From contig CM029124.1 in the NCBI GenBank assembly GCA_016859345.1, forward strand, positions 14,512,980 to 14,576,979: DNA of 64,000 nt. Direction: 5' to 3'. The notes beneath the pieces were generated by a model, which did no database searches, was not told the origin of the DNA, and saw only the letters and a list, made by a program, of their open reading frames with translations. The stretch is from Istiophorus platypterus. Its lineage: Eukaryota > Chordata > Actinopteri > Istiophoriformes > Istiophoridae. Made by a program: the position numbers and the translations under genes. This document shows, piece by piece, positions 1 to 11,322 of this stretch (position 1 is its first letter; each line of letters opens with the position of its first letter).

Positions 1-743
1 TTTTTTTTAATGTAGATTCCTTTAATTTTATTTTGTACAAAAATAAACAACCCGAATATCGCCTCAGATGTTCCAGAACGTTACTTTCCCACTTCATCGA
101 CGGTCAGCGAACGCGGCACAGAGCGACACATGCGCGTTGCGGTCCGCGGGCACCAACGCGGAAGCTCGGTGACAGATCGAACGGGTTTTCGCGTCTGAGC
201 GCAGCCGCTGCTCTTTGTATTCGGACTCAAGGTAACAAAATACACCGGGACGAACAAACAACTGTACGATCAACAATAAAACACGCAAAACGCGCTTCGC
301 CCTGAGTAAATTATAAGCGTGGATATGCGCGTAGATGTGATCGTGTGGAGACGACGGCTCCGCCGCTCCGAGACCCTACTGTTGTTTATGTTTTAATCAC
401 AGCGCCATCTAGCGGCCTGTCCGGTTTACAGCTGCAAGATAAAAAGTACGAGTGTTGTTTTCCCCCGAAACGTTTAAGAAGAGTTAAACTTGTAATTATT
501 ATTATTATAATTATCGTGTAAGATATTATGGCTGGCCTTTTGAAAAAAAAAAAAAAGCTTTCAAAGAAACAATAAAAAAAAAAGATAAATCTTTCCAGGA
601 TTTTGTAAAATGTGGGAACTAAATCAACTCAAGACTACAACAATTAACAGTTTTAAATGGCTATAATTACCTGTCAGCTTTAGGATCCTTAGTAATAAAT
701 ACCAAGCATTTCTGACCCCCTGTCCTGTTTTTTCTGTGCGCAG
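1..743. other. Left-edge CpG-rich segment, likely tmem14a upstream region
   Basis: No recognisable coding exon is present. Positions about 80-420 are CpG-rich and the rest is AT-rich. On the minus strand an AATAAA lies near positions 27-32, followed by a T-run in plus coordinates at 1-8, so a minus-strand transcript could end at the very left edge. An unrelated possibility is that the CpG-rich part is the promoter and untranslated first exon of tmem14a. A 64-codon minus-strand open frame (94-288) resembles no family I know and is probably chance in CpG-rich DNA. Confidence 0.4.
402..415 (-). promoter_or_regulatory. Candidate CTCF binding site
   Basis: The minus strand reads CCGCTAGATGGCGC, which matches the core CTCF consensus CCASYAGRKGGCRS at 13 of 14 positions. 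It sits between the left-edge CpG-rich block and the tmem14a coding start, a typical place for a promoter-proximal insulator. Binding is inferred from sequence only. Confidence 0.5.
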
Positions 744-750
744 CTTTGCG

Positions 751-1363
751 ATGGCGGTGGACTGGATCGGATTTAGTTACGCTGCAGCCATTGCTTTCGG
801 AGGATTTATGGGATACAAGAGAAAAGGTTTGAACGCTCACACTTGACGAGGGACCTGATTAATTTGTTAGACGATTAACCCTGATTTCCCCCCTCACGTG
901 TGTCTCGTTTCACCAGGCAGCGTGATGTCCCTGGTGGCCGGGTTAGTTTTTGGTGCATTATCCGCCTACGGTGCCTATAACATCTCGAATGACGCACAGG
1001 ACATTAAGGTCTCGTTGCGTGAGTATAACCGAGCCTCATTCTGAAATGCTGATTTTTCACCAATGAACTGTTTTTTTAATGTGCAGGGTTTTCTGTCTTT
1101 CAGTTGCCTCTGGAGTCCTCTCAGTAGTGATGGGATCGAGATACAAGAAGTCTGGAAAAGTACTGCCTGCTGGCCTTATGGCAGGGCTAAGGTCAGAGCC
1201 CGACTTGTTCAACATGCTGAGACTCATTGAGCAAATCCAGTATTGCGAAATGAGGTGGCAGGTTATTTCGTAATTGTTCATTTAGCTGTTTCTGATTCCC
1301 TCTTTTTTTTTTTTTTTCAGTTTGTTGATGGTGTTTCGACTCATACTCCTGATCATGGTGTGA
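751..1363 (+). CDS. tmem14a: Transmembrane protein 14A
   Basis: Small multi-pass membrane protein of the TMEM14 (UPF0136) family, 102 residues. Coding exons are 751-826, 917-1018, 1104-1191 and 1321-1363; all introns are GT-AG and phases match. The protein starts MAVDWIGFSYAA and has a GYKRKG turn after the first helix, a SAYGAYNISND segment, an MGSRYKKSGK loop and the end LLMVFRLILLIMV. These fit TMEM14A better than the haem-related TMEM14C, which has a longer N-terminus. Three or four hydrophobic helices are visible. TMEM14A is reported in mitochondria and ER with an anti-apoptotic role; that is family knowledge. The ATG lies 7 nt inside its exon after a clean acceptor, so an untranslated exon must lie upstream. 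Confidence 0.93.
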
Positions 1364-2030
1364 CTGAAGGACAACGCTGGCTGAAGACTGAAGAGACTTG
1401 GTCTATCTCCTAAAGGACAAGACGCATTTTAAAGGAAATATTGTACCTAGTTAGCACACTAAAAAAAGTCTCCTGCTTTGTGTGGCAGCAGAAGTCATGT
1501 GACGACAAACCTTTTATTGGAGAAAATCTTTTCAGTGATCATATATAACTGTCCTTTTTTTGTATGTGAATTTGTGTATGAATGCAAACTTTATGATTTT
1601 AGATTAATATTTTAATTTTGTTTTATTACCACAGATGTGGTCCTTCAGAGTGCTGACAATACAACAGATATAGGTTGACCTTTGTGGGTGCTATTGTTTG
1701 TCTTGGCAGTAGCTTTACTACATACACTATAACATCAGTTTAGCTTACTCCTGAAATATCAAGGTTTGTAAGATGAAATATTCAGATTACTGTGTAACGG
1801 AAAAAGTTTAAAGGGTAAAACTTGGACTCTTGATTATTCATGTGCCTGTTTTGAAGGGAAAAGACTTCCAATTCATATGTTTGTGCTTTTTGTAATTATG
1901 GCTGAACTAAATAAATTGACTTGACTCTTGAAATGATGCTTTTCTTTTGTTTACCAGGTGTGGTGATAGTCCATATTTTGTAACCTGGGAACACAGCGAA
2001 AACACAGCAGCTTCTCAAATGTTCTTTAGA

Positions 2031-2046
2031 AATAAAACTATTTATT
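2031..2046. terminator. Palindromic poly(A) signal pair for tmem14a and gsta
   Basis: AATAAA on the plus strand (2031-2036) and AATAAA on the minus strand (read from 2046 to 2041) are four bases apart. The minus-strand copy is a good 3' end signal for the GST gene, whose stop is at 2219-2221. A second plus-strand AATAAA at 1909-1914 is the likelier main tmem14a signal; the one at 2031 could serve a longer form. Confidence 0.6.
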
Positions 2047-2218
2047 AAAATCTTCAAATTAAAAATAGTGATATGTTATAAAAGATTTGGTTCTTTTTCT
2101 TAGTGCGGTTTTATTCTCAACATAAACCAGCAGATAAAATTGTTCTACATGTAAATGAAATGTTTACATTATGAAACACACTGTCTATGTGTAGAGCGTA
2201 CCAGGTCATTTACAGAGT

Positions 2219-3636
2219 TCATGGAAGAGGAAATTTGACGTTGAACACATCCTTGATCGTTTTCACATAGGTTTCATCTGGCTGTGGCTTCCTTTTGCTG
2301 CCTGGCTGCAAGAACCTGCTGATGGCAGGAATCTGAGTCATCCTGTCCTTGAATGCCTGGAGGGAAACAGAAAATCCTCTTGAGAAACAGCTTTCAGTAT
2401 TGGGCGTGTATTTTTGTACATTGATGTGATATTAACACAATATTGGGATTTCACTGCAACAGCATTTATTTGTGTTCTTTTTTATATCCAGCCTTACACA
2501 GGATGTCACATTTACCTTGATGTTGGGAAACTCAGAGAGGATTGCCGGGAATTTCTCCTCCAGCATCAGGGTGCATTCAAGCAGCTGCACATCTGCACAG
2601 CTTAGTTTACCTCCCACCAGGTATATGGATCCAGACAGCACCTGGGAAGTTTGTCAAAGATGCATGATCTCTCATTGAGTCATCATAAACAATCATATAT
2701 AATCATCAACAGGTCAGTTTTATATAAGTGCTTTTAACCAAGATGAATCACTTATCAGACCATTTGATATGTAGAGTAGGTGTGCTGGTACCTTTTCATA
2801 CACAGGCAGGTAGCGCTCTTTTGCTTTAGTTTGAATAGTGCCCAGTTTTGATTTTGTATCTGGGCTAAAGGGCAAGATCATAATCATTTCCATGAGGTCC
2901 ATAAGCCCCTCTGAGTACATGTTGATCCTAAGGAAAAGGATCCATATATACTGTAACACATTCATCTACTGAAAAATAACTGGATACAGTAGACACTCCC
3001 TTCATTGTACTGATAAATTGGTGTATCGTACATGACACGGTCTTTGAGGTCTTTTCCATGAAGATTGTACTTCTCTGCAATGTAATTCAAGATTGCCTTT
3101 GTCTGAACGAGCTTCATGCCATCGATTTCCACCATAGGAACCTGCTGAAACATGAGCGCTCCATCTGCAGAGTGAACAGCGGGTGGGTTATCGCAGGGCA
3201 GCACTCCCGGTGTTAAACATAAACTTAACACACGCATTATGTCTGCAAGTTTCTTTGCAACCTTCACCTCCCAATTCTCACTAATCCCAGGTTCCATTAT
3301 ACGTGCGTTGGAGTTAAAAGGGGCCTTGGGGACAGGTGAGAGAAGAGTTCGAGGACAGACATGGTTATAGCTTTTAAAACCTTTCTTGCAACCAACTTAC
3401 CACTGAGAAGTTTTTCATACTGCTCACGAGTACTCAGGTACACCTCATCAAACTGCATATGAAAGTACAGAAAAAAAACAAACAAACTTGTATTTAAATC
3501 TATGTGAGAGCAAAGCTTCAGTTTCCCATCACCGGACCCTTGAGCTCACCTCTACTTCTGCAACTGTCAAAAGCCAGCGGACTGACTCCATTTTCCCTCT
3601 CCCGTTGAAATAGTGCAGCTTGACTCTTCCAGCCAT
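2219..3636 (-). CDS. gsta: Glutathione S-transferase, alpha class
   Basis: Cytosolic enzyme that joins glutathione to electrophiles and reduces lipid peroxides; 223 residues against about 222 in mammals. Coding exons (minus) are 3636-3550, 3452-3401, 3164-3032, 2927-2792, 2641-2516 and 2356-2219, all GT-AG and in phase. Near the N-terminus LHYFNGRGKMES carries the catalytic Tyr9. The glutathione site is clear in QQVPMVEIDGMKLVQTKAIL (Gln54, Val55, Pro56, Gln67, Thr68). The C-terminal helical domain has LVGGKLSCADV and ends RFLQPGSKRKP plus a short tail. Residue 15, arginine in human GSTA1, is lysine here. The class is secure; which fish paralogue it is cannot be told from one sequence. A C-run precedes the ATG in the leader. 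Confidence 0.95.
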
Positions 3637-3842
3637 GGTTATGGTAATTTTTTTTGGGGGGGGGGAGCTGTAATCTGTGAAACTAAAAAAAGAGAGAGTT
3701 TAAAAGAAAATAAAAATTAAAATACACATTACTCAATAGAGAAAAACCGAGTTATGTAACCTCCCCACACCTGTGCACCAGTCTCAACTCACGTGTGGAA
3801 ATGAAGCAGGAGAAGTATAAAAGTTCAAACCCCTTGTGGAAC

Positions 3843-3850
3843 TTTATATA
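3843..3850 (-). promoter_or_regulatory. TATA box of the alpha GST gene
   Basis: The minus strand reads TATATAAA here, about 210 bp upstream of the GST start codon, with a first exon and a short intron fitting in between. A CCAAT and an inverted CCAAT lie just upstream (3890-3915). No clear antioxidant response element (TGACnnnGC) was found within 150 bp upstream. Confidence 0.5.
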
Positions 3851-3869
3851 GCACAAAATAAGGCGGAGG

Positions 3870-4390
3870 GTGGAGACTGCGTGCAGAGGCTGTCATTGGC
3901 CGGTCGTGGCCAATGGAGGCCCGGGCTCATTAACATTTCGCGCTGAGCATCACGGGAGACGAGGGGACCGAGTGTCCGCGTCGGACGTGAAACGAAAACG
4001 TCCAGGAGGGTCGTTTATATAGACGAGGCGACAATGGAATCGAGCGCACCTCGGCGAGCCGACGCGCGCCGCGACGGAACGGAACCCTGACAGCGAGCGG
4101 CGCCGGCGTCGCCCGCTACTAATACGCCGCGCCCGCCCTCCTGTCTCTCGGATGTGAGGGCGATCTGGCTGCGACATCTGTCACCCCATTGATCGCTAGG
4201 GTTGATTCGGCTGATCTGGCTGGCTAGGCGGGTGTCCCCTCCCTCCCTCACCGCTCCGTGTGTGTCCCTCCCGAAGCTCCGCGCTCGGTGGAAGAGGACG
4301 ATGGTCCCCCCGGCGGACGACGCATCCATCGGTGTAAACCAGTAGCTGCGCTCCCCTGCTAGAACCTCCAAACAAGCTCAAGGCCCAGTT
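3870..4390. promoter_or_regulatory. CpG-rich segment upstream of the GST gene
   Basis: GC- and CpG-rich stretch directly upstream of the GST TATA box, with overlapping long open frames in several phases, as expected of CpG-rich DNA. No frame shows a known domain. It is probably the GST promoter region and may also start transcripts in the plus direction; nothing recognisable follows on that strand before the cilk1 3' end. Confidence 0.45.
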
Positions 4391-4600
4391 GTAGGAGAAA
4401 CGTAGGGAAGTTCAAGCTCCAAGCTTCAGACACATCCAAGTGCGGCGCTGCACGTGGCAGTCTGCCTTACTTTTTTAAGCTTCTTTTGGTGTTTAGTTTA
4501 AATATCTTCTGGTTGTCAGTTCTCTAGTGGGGTGGAAATGCGAAGGCCAATTGACAATGGAACTGATACCATGATAATGATACTGGAAAGGAATAATCAT

Positions 4601-4634
<34 letters not shown>

Positions 4635-5580
4635 TGCATAGACTCTTAAATATTACAATATAATGTCTGTCGATAAATGCCCTTAGGTTTTGGACTCTTT
4701 ATGGCCTTTTTTTCTTGGTATTTCAAGACATCTTATACAAAATGTTTTATACAAAAAAAGAGCAAAAAAGAGCTAATCAAGAAAATTACTGGCAAATTTA
4801 GCAATTAGTTGCAGCCTTAGTATTTATTATAATGGTAAAAGGTGCTGACAAGCATATCTATATATAGCTATCTATTTATCTATCTATATATCTATATCTA
4901 TCTATATCTATATCTATATCTTTATCTATATCTATATCTATATCTATCTATCTTTATATATAGATATAGATTTTTTTTTTAAAAAAGGTCTACTGTCATT
5001 TAATCCACCAACTCTTTCATAAAAACTACACGTTGCAAAATATTTTACCCAGTCAAAATTTAATTATACTCAATAACTGGCGATTCAATAATCACACTCA
5101 ATTTAGCCAAGGGGATAGAACGTGTTAACTCAGTTCTATACGATATGGCAACCACTTGCATTGAAGTCTTTATACTGAAATTACAGCTTTGCCTTGAATT
5201 TAATTAAAAAAACATTATGCACAAATAATAGTTACCTGATTTACAAGGCGACCATTATAAAATAAAAATAGCAGGAATGTAAAAAAACAAAAAAAAAAAC
5301 AAAACTCTACTGTACAGAGGCAAAGTTATTAGCCAAAAACAAGTCACAGTGAAGTTTTCACAAAGTTGTAATATGCATATTATGTATACAGGTGGTGAAC
5401 AACATTCAATGTTATATCTGATACAAAACTGACGGTATAGGTGTAACCTCCGTAGGACTGTCGCTAAGTTACAGGAATACAAAATAAAACACTCAGGAAC
5501 AAATTCTGGGTCAAATTTTAGTTGGTTGCATTTAGCCATACAAATACCCTTAAATATTTTACAAGTCACAATATTCATGG
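4391..5580. repeat. Intergenic AT-rich DNA with TA and TATC microsatellites
   Basis: A (TA)n tract lies at 4603-4632 and an imperfect TATC/TATA array at about 4854-4972. The rest is AT-rich. A long cilk1 3' UTR could reach into its right end. No coding signal seen. Confidence 0.7.
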
Positions 5581-5599
5581 TACACATAATGAAACAAAA

Positions 5600-5605
5600 T
5601 TTATT
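5600..5605 (-). terminator. Candidate cilk1 poly(A) signal
   Basis: AATAAA on the minus strand, about 126 nt downstream of the cilk1 stop codon. It would give a short 3' UTR; other A-rich signals further left are possible. Confidence 0.45.
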
Positions 5606-5730
5606 GCTGTGTAAGATATATGTACAGATTATACTTAGAAAAACAACTAGGCCTACTCTTTGGAGGTGAAAGAGTTCTTAGGAGCACAGATCTCTCCTTC
5701 AGGGCACAGATCGGAGCTCCGGGGAGGCCA

Positions 5731-8700
5731 CTAGCGGTGTCCATATTTGGCAGACCAGTCTGTTCGCCCATGGATGGTCTGTGCTGGTGGGCGAGGCAGC
5801 AGACCAGGGGTGCTCTTGTTGGCTGACGGCATGTTTGTGGAGGTGTTAATCTGACTCCGGCCAGACCGCCATGTTGCATAATCTAAAATAGTGATAATTA
5901 TACAATGAACATTAGCAGGATTACTTAGCATTTTCTAAAAAGCACCGTTAGCTGGATGGGTATTGTAAAAGTTTACATCAGTGGAAATAGAGATAGAGAA
6001 ATATACGGCAGCTCAAAGCTCAGGCTCACTTGATGCTGTTGATTCCACTGAAGGACCCTGATGCCCTCTGTGACCAGCAGAACCAATGTCTTTTTTGTAA
6101 AATGATGGCATGTATCCACCTGGGATTGTATTTGTACCTGATATTTACAAACAACAACAACAAACAAAAAATCCATAAAACTCAATTTCGTTAACAAAAC
6201 AAGATGCATAGATAAAAGTGAAGTTAGAGTTTAAGACGTCCTGGCAGATTACCGTGAGCGCCTCTGCTTGGTAGAGTCCCTCCAAATGGAATACTACTGT
6301 TGCCCCAAAGATGGCTTCCGCTGAAGTCTTTACTGGCATTTATGGCCATGTTCTTCTTTGTACTAATGCCTATAGGAGACAGTAACAGGTTATTAGATAC
6401 ATTCTCTAAAAAATTAAAAAAAAAAAAACAGATGGGAGGTGGTGAATAACAACACATAATAAAAAGTTCAGGTTCCCTGAGATAATGGCAAAAATCTGAT
6501 AAGTATATGGAACAAAATTAGTGAAAAATAGCAGAAAAAAAGTAAAACTGCATATATCTTATCACCTGAAACACTGATCCTGTAGCTTGTGTTGATTAAT
6601 GACTGCCCCTGCTCCTTCTAAGAAAAGCCTTAAAATATACAGTATATTACCAGGTAAATATCTTGATTGCCTCAAGTAATGTTGTTTAGCAGAGGTGGTT
6701 CTTGATGGCTCTTGATAGGCTGTGGACTTATTCAGGTTTAAAGGTGCATCTTCCTTTCCACTGGGGCGACTGAAATCCAGAACGTTTCCATATCTGAAAG
6801 ACAGAGGCCATTCATTGAGACTAAGGTGGTTTGAATTCCCTGCTTGTGGTAAAACTGATGTAATGACATACATTAGTTACTACTAACATTAGTTACTACT
6901 ATTTACTACAGCCTCTTTATTTGTACGTCATTATTAGTGCAGATGCCCCTGAATCTGTCCTGATGACGGAGCATAACCTCACCTGCTCAGTGTGTCCTCC
7001 CCCTGCCTCGACTTCTCTGTGGAGAAGTTGCTTTTTCCAAGGAGACTTATGGACGTCAGATCAGTGTCTTCGTACTCATCCCAGTCGTCACCCTTTAGGT
7101 GACCTGTGCCATGGCCCCATCGCCGCCGACCTCCCTTAGGTTTCAGCTGATAGCTCAGCAGGTTTGCATTTTCTGGATCCTGTCTCGTTTGCTAAAAGAA
7201 CAATCAACATCAATGAGGAATATTTTGCACCATTACATGTTCAAAGAAACAACTTATTCTGGTATATTTGTTGTGTTATTCTGACCGTCAACCTCTGTTT
7301 GATGGAATCATTCTATATTTTAAAAATACTTTCAATAATAAAAAAAGAGGTGAAGACTAGCAAAGTAACTGACCACTTGATGTAGTCAGTATATTAGATG
7401 TTAACAATGAACAGCCAAAGTCCAGGTTTATAGGATTGCTTCCCCTTCGAACATCTACATTTAAAATCTACCTAAAGGCTTTACAGATCCATCCACTGAC
7501 TGAAAGAAATAAAGAGGGGATGTCTGAAAATAATAGAGGTCACACAGATATATCTAATAGATATATAGCAAATACCCCGCCCCCGGCACACACACACACA
7601 CGCACGCACGCACGCACACACACACACACACACACGCACGCACGCACGCACACACACACACACTTTTCAAGCCAGGCCCAACCTCACCTTGCTTTGGAGA
7701 CTCTTATCTATAATGTAAGGAAGATGGCTCTGTGGTGTTCCTTCAGTCTGTTCCTGCTTCAGGATGTGCTTTGCCTGCTGCTCTCGCATCAGCTCCGTGT
7801 GCCGTTGATACACTGCTGCCTGTGCAGCTGCGGGTATAGGGGAGGGCTGGATCTGCTGGAGAGGCCTGGAGGGGGAGCAGTGTTGGTTGGGAGGTGGAGG
7901 CTGGGAGGGAGGCACAGGCTTAAGCAGCAGGGGTTGCTGCTGCAGCATCTGTTGTGACTGTAAAGGAGTCTGCAGCTGCACAATACCCAGCTGAGGTCTG
8001 CCCTGCTCTAGGATCTGCTGAGGAGTGCCCAAGGCCTGGCCCACGTGGAAGTAAGAGTACCTGAGAGCCTGAAAGGACAAAACGATTTAGACAAACAATA
8101 TCAGCTTTTTCATTGTGTATGTTCACCTGTGAGGATTGTGGAAATACTTCAAGTCAGATATTACCTGGGCAGAAGCTGGTCTCTTCTTGGGATCCCACTG
8201 AAGCAGGTCTGTCATCATATGGATGGCTTCAGGACTGGCATTTGGGATCAGTGTCTTCAGATTACTGGGAACACACTGAGGCCAACGGAAGTTCATCGCA
8301 CTTGCCAGCTGGTATCCCTCTGGCCAATCATTCTAGAGGCAGGAGAAGCAGTCTATTCCACACACTGCATTTTCATCATATTTACCAAGGAATTTTATTG
8401 ACAGTAATAGTAGGATTAGTAGATTAATCACTGAAAGTAGTGAGGAGTGACCTCTGACAGAGGACTATACCTGCAGTGTCAAAATATAGAGGACACACTA
8501 CTCAATTTGTTATATATCCAGTTATTTACAGGGGGGGAGAAAAAAAACCTCCAAAACACTTATCAGTTTTAAATGTGCAGGTATACCAAGTATTTGACTA
8601 CAATAATGACACATTCAATGACACATTAATGGTATATTCCCCTGATTCTGTATTTTTTTCCTTTTTTATATATTTAATGAGTAATAAATGTTACCTTCTT

Positions 8701-11322
8701 TGGTGTACCCAAAACTTGGCAAATCTTGAATATGGTGTCTACTTCACTGGAGCCTGGGAAAAGGGGTCTGAGGGTATAAAGCTCTGCCATGATGCAGCCA
8801 ACTGCCCACTGGTCTATGGGTGAACTGTATGATGTGGATCTGAGGAGCACCTCTGGGGCTCTGTACCTGGTCAGAAAAAAACAGAGGGTGCTTGGACTTG
8901 CTTGAAGGGCTGAACTATTACACTCGCTTTCAATTTAGGCTAAATAAAAGTACATTATGTTGACTCACCACCTAGTGGAGACATAGTCAGTGTATGGTGG
9001 TCGAGATCTGATTTCACGAGCAAGCCCAAAGTCAGCTATTTTCACCAGCTCTGGGCCCATGCACAGAAGATTCTCAGGTTTCATGTCCCTGTGAAAAAAC
9101 CCTAACAAAAGACACATTGCATGACCATCTTGACTCCAAGAATGTTAGAAATGTTAGATGTGCAATGCTGAATTAAGCACCCTGGAGTTGGGAAGTGATG
9201 TACCATGTTTATGAATAAATGCAAGCCCCTGTAGTATCTGAAACATAATATTTCTTACAGCAGATTCAGGAAACAACCGAGTCCTGCAGCAAGACACAAA
9301 CAGATGGATAACTTAGTTATTTTGGCAAATGTAAACATTTAGAAAATGTAGTTTCAAATGTCGATGTAATAATGCAACAGATGGCAGATATACGCACCTG
9401 TCTTTCATTAGCTGATATAGATTTTCCTTCATGTACTCAAATATAAAGTACAAGTGATCATTTTCTCGAATTACCTCCTTAAGCTTGATCACGTTTGCGT
9501 GATTGAGTTTCTTTAAGGACTGAAAAATATGGAGAGAGGTTCTGTAAGAATATGTGAAATGCAGATACAAAATAAAATAGTAGACTTAAAAAGTAAATCT
9601 AACCATGCTGGATAATACACACAGGTCACTGCAGCACATTCAAAAGCAAGCCCTACGGCTATAAAATATAACCTTCTTTTTAAAACATAGATTGTGTAGG
9701 AACACAATTTAAAAAGGGGAAAAAAAAAGAGTTCTATAAAGCAGGATGGAGATACTTATACTTTTCCCATGCACTGGGATGGTACAGGTTTAACCATGCT
9801 AAACTTTAGTAAGGAGGAAAAGCTCTAAAGGGATTTTGAGATTTTATGGTGTGACATGCTGGAATTATAATCTAATTAGCAGGACTCCAAGGACTGGCGT
9901 GTTCTACACATGTTTTGCTGCATTAAGGTCAAGCTCTAGGAAAGGGGATGTTTAGGCCAGGGATGGGAACCAGAGCTCAAAACCAACAGCACACAAGAAT
10001 CACCTTCTACTCTTACAGCTGGTGTGTGACTTTGAGCTGCGAGGAGATTTAGACAGTACCATACTGATTGGTGTAAAAAGAAAACAGCAGAAAGTTTTGA
10101 ATATCTGACAAATGGGCTAAGATGTACAGTATGTTAAACATTTTGTCATTGCATTTCCCATAAATCATTTAGTTATCATAAAGCTACTCATAACTTCTCT
10201 AGGCAGCACAAAAAAATAAGAAAAATCAACCTAAAATACTATATATCTGATCTCTGTGTCAGAATAGGTGACAGCATATGCAACATCAAACAGGTCACAT
10301 TACTACTATCATATATCAGCTTTGAAATGTGCCCAGTGTTAATACATACATAGTAATACATAGTGTGTATTTTTGAGATCAAATGTGATGACTGGTTCTT
10401 CTTACTCATTAAATATTGGCAAAAAATCCTCTATTGTTTACATTCATATGTTGTTGGCCTATTGTTGCATTTCTTGGGCACATTTCAAAATAAAATGAAT
10501 AACAAAAATAGATAGCTAAAAGAGATCGGAAATTCCACGGGTTATCTTTAATATAAGTTGTGTTAACTTAAAAGTTAACTCACTATTTGTTAAAATCAGA
10601 AAAGCTAAATATGTATAGGTGAATACTATGATTAACATAATCATGGCTAATGTTATTTAGATCATCAAATGTGTGTGGGGGGGGGGGGTCACATGACTAA
10701 CACACTTTGATCAGTAAATATGGACCCTTCTCTAGCAAATCAAAGACACAACTGAAACTCTATATTGCTTACATTCTTAATTAAAGTACAGAGCAGGGAG
10801 CTACCTTTAGGTTTATTTGGGGTTGATTTTTCCATAATTCTGCTGTGCTATTCAAATGTAGGAAACTATGTTAGAAATGTAGACAAGATGAACTTACCTT
10901 GACTTCACGGAGGTTCATGCATTCTTCCCAGGAGTAGAATTTTCTTTTCATTCTAAAGAATATTGTTCTTGTTAAAAACTTTGTTGAAAACATGATATCA
11001 AATTCAATATTGCTCTTTTTTTTTTGCTAATTAAAGCTTTGTAGTTCCCCTGCGCTGTTGTCATAATCCTTACAGATAGGCTTTCCTAGCACAGAACACT
11101 GGTTTGCAGAGGAAATTTAAAAAAACAAACAAACAAAAAAAAAAAACACAGTATGGTTATAGCGTCCGTTCTATATCTATTGCAAATTACAGTGAAACAC
11201 ACAAAACTTCAAAATACTCACTTCTTTATGGCAACTAGTTCTCCTGACTCTAGACTGCGGCCAAGGATGACTGAGCCATAGGTGCCATCCCCGAGCTGTC
11301 TGATGGTTGTGTATCTATTCAT
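5731..11322 (-). CDS. cilk1: Ciliogenesis associated kinase 1 (intestinal cell kinase)
   Basis: Serine/threonine kinase of the RCK/MAK family that controls ciliary length and transport; 646 residues (human 632). Coding exons (minus): 11322-11222, 10952-10898, 9519-9398, 9283-9204, 9101-8969, 8866-8695, 8332-8165, 8068-7688, 7191-6983, 6793-6651, 6369-6253, 6137-6030, 5882-5731. The start MNRYTTIRQLGDGTYGSV matches human ICK. Visible kinase parts are the glycine loop (11-18), Lys33, catalytic loop HRDMKPEN (123-130, Leu to Met versus human), DFG (143-145) and the TDY activation motif (157-159). The tail is Pro/Gln-rich and keeps AKQHYLRQSRYLPG and the C-terminal HGRTDWSAKY. Exon 8 contains the Gln/Pro-rich block. 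A 5' UTR portion probably occupies 11491-11323, after an acceptor at 11492-11493, with short upstream ATGs. Confidence 0.97.
7587..7663. repeat. CA/CGCA microsatellite in cilk1 intron 8
   Basis: Two CA runs alternate with two CGCA blocks. In the transcribed (minus) sense this is a UG-rich tract starting about 24 nt after the exon 8 splice donor. Confidence 0.95.

Noticed and set aside
4015..4371. 118-codon minus-strand open frame in the CpG block upstream of the GST
   Set aside because: Low-stop, Arg/Ser/Gly-rich translation expected of CpG-rich DNA; overlapping frames are equally open; no domain.
7436..7957. 173-codon plus-strand open frame with a Thr-His repeat
   Set aside because: It runs through the CA microsatellite and is antisense to cilk1 exon 8.
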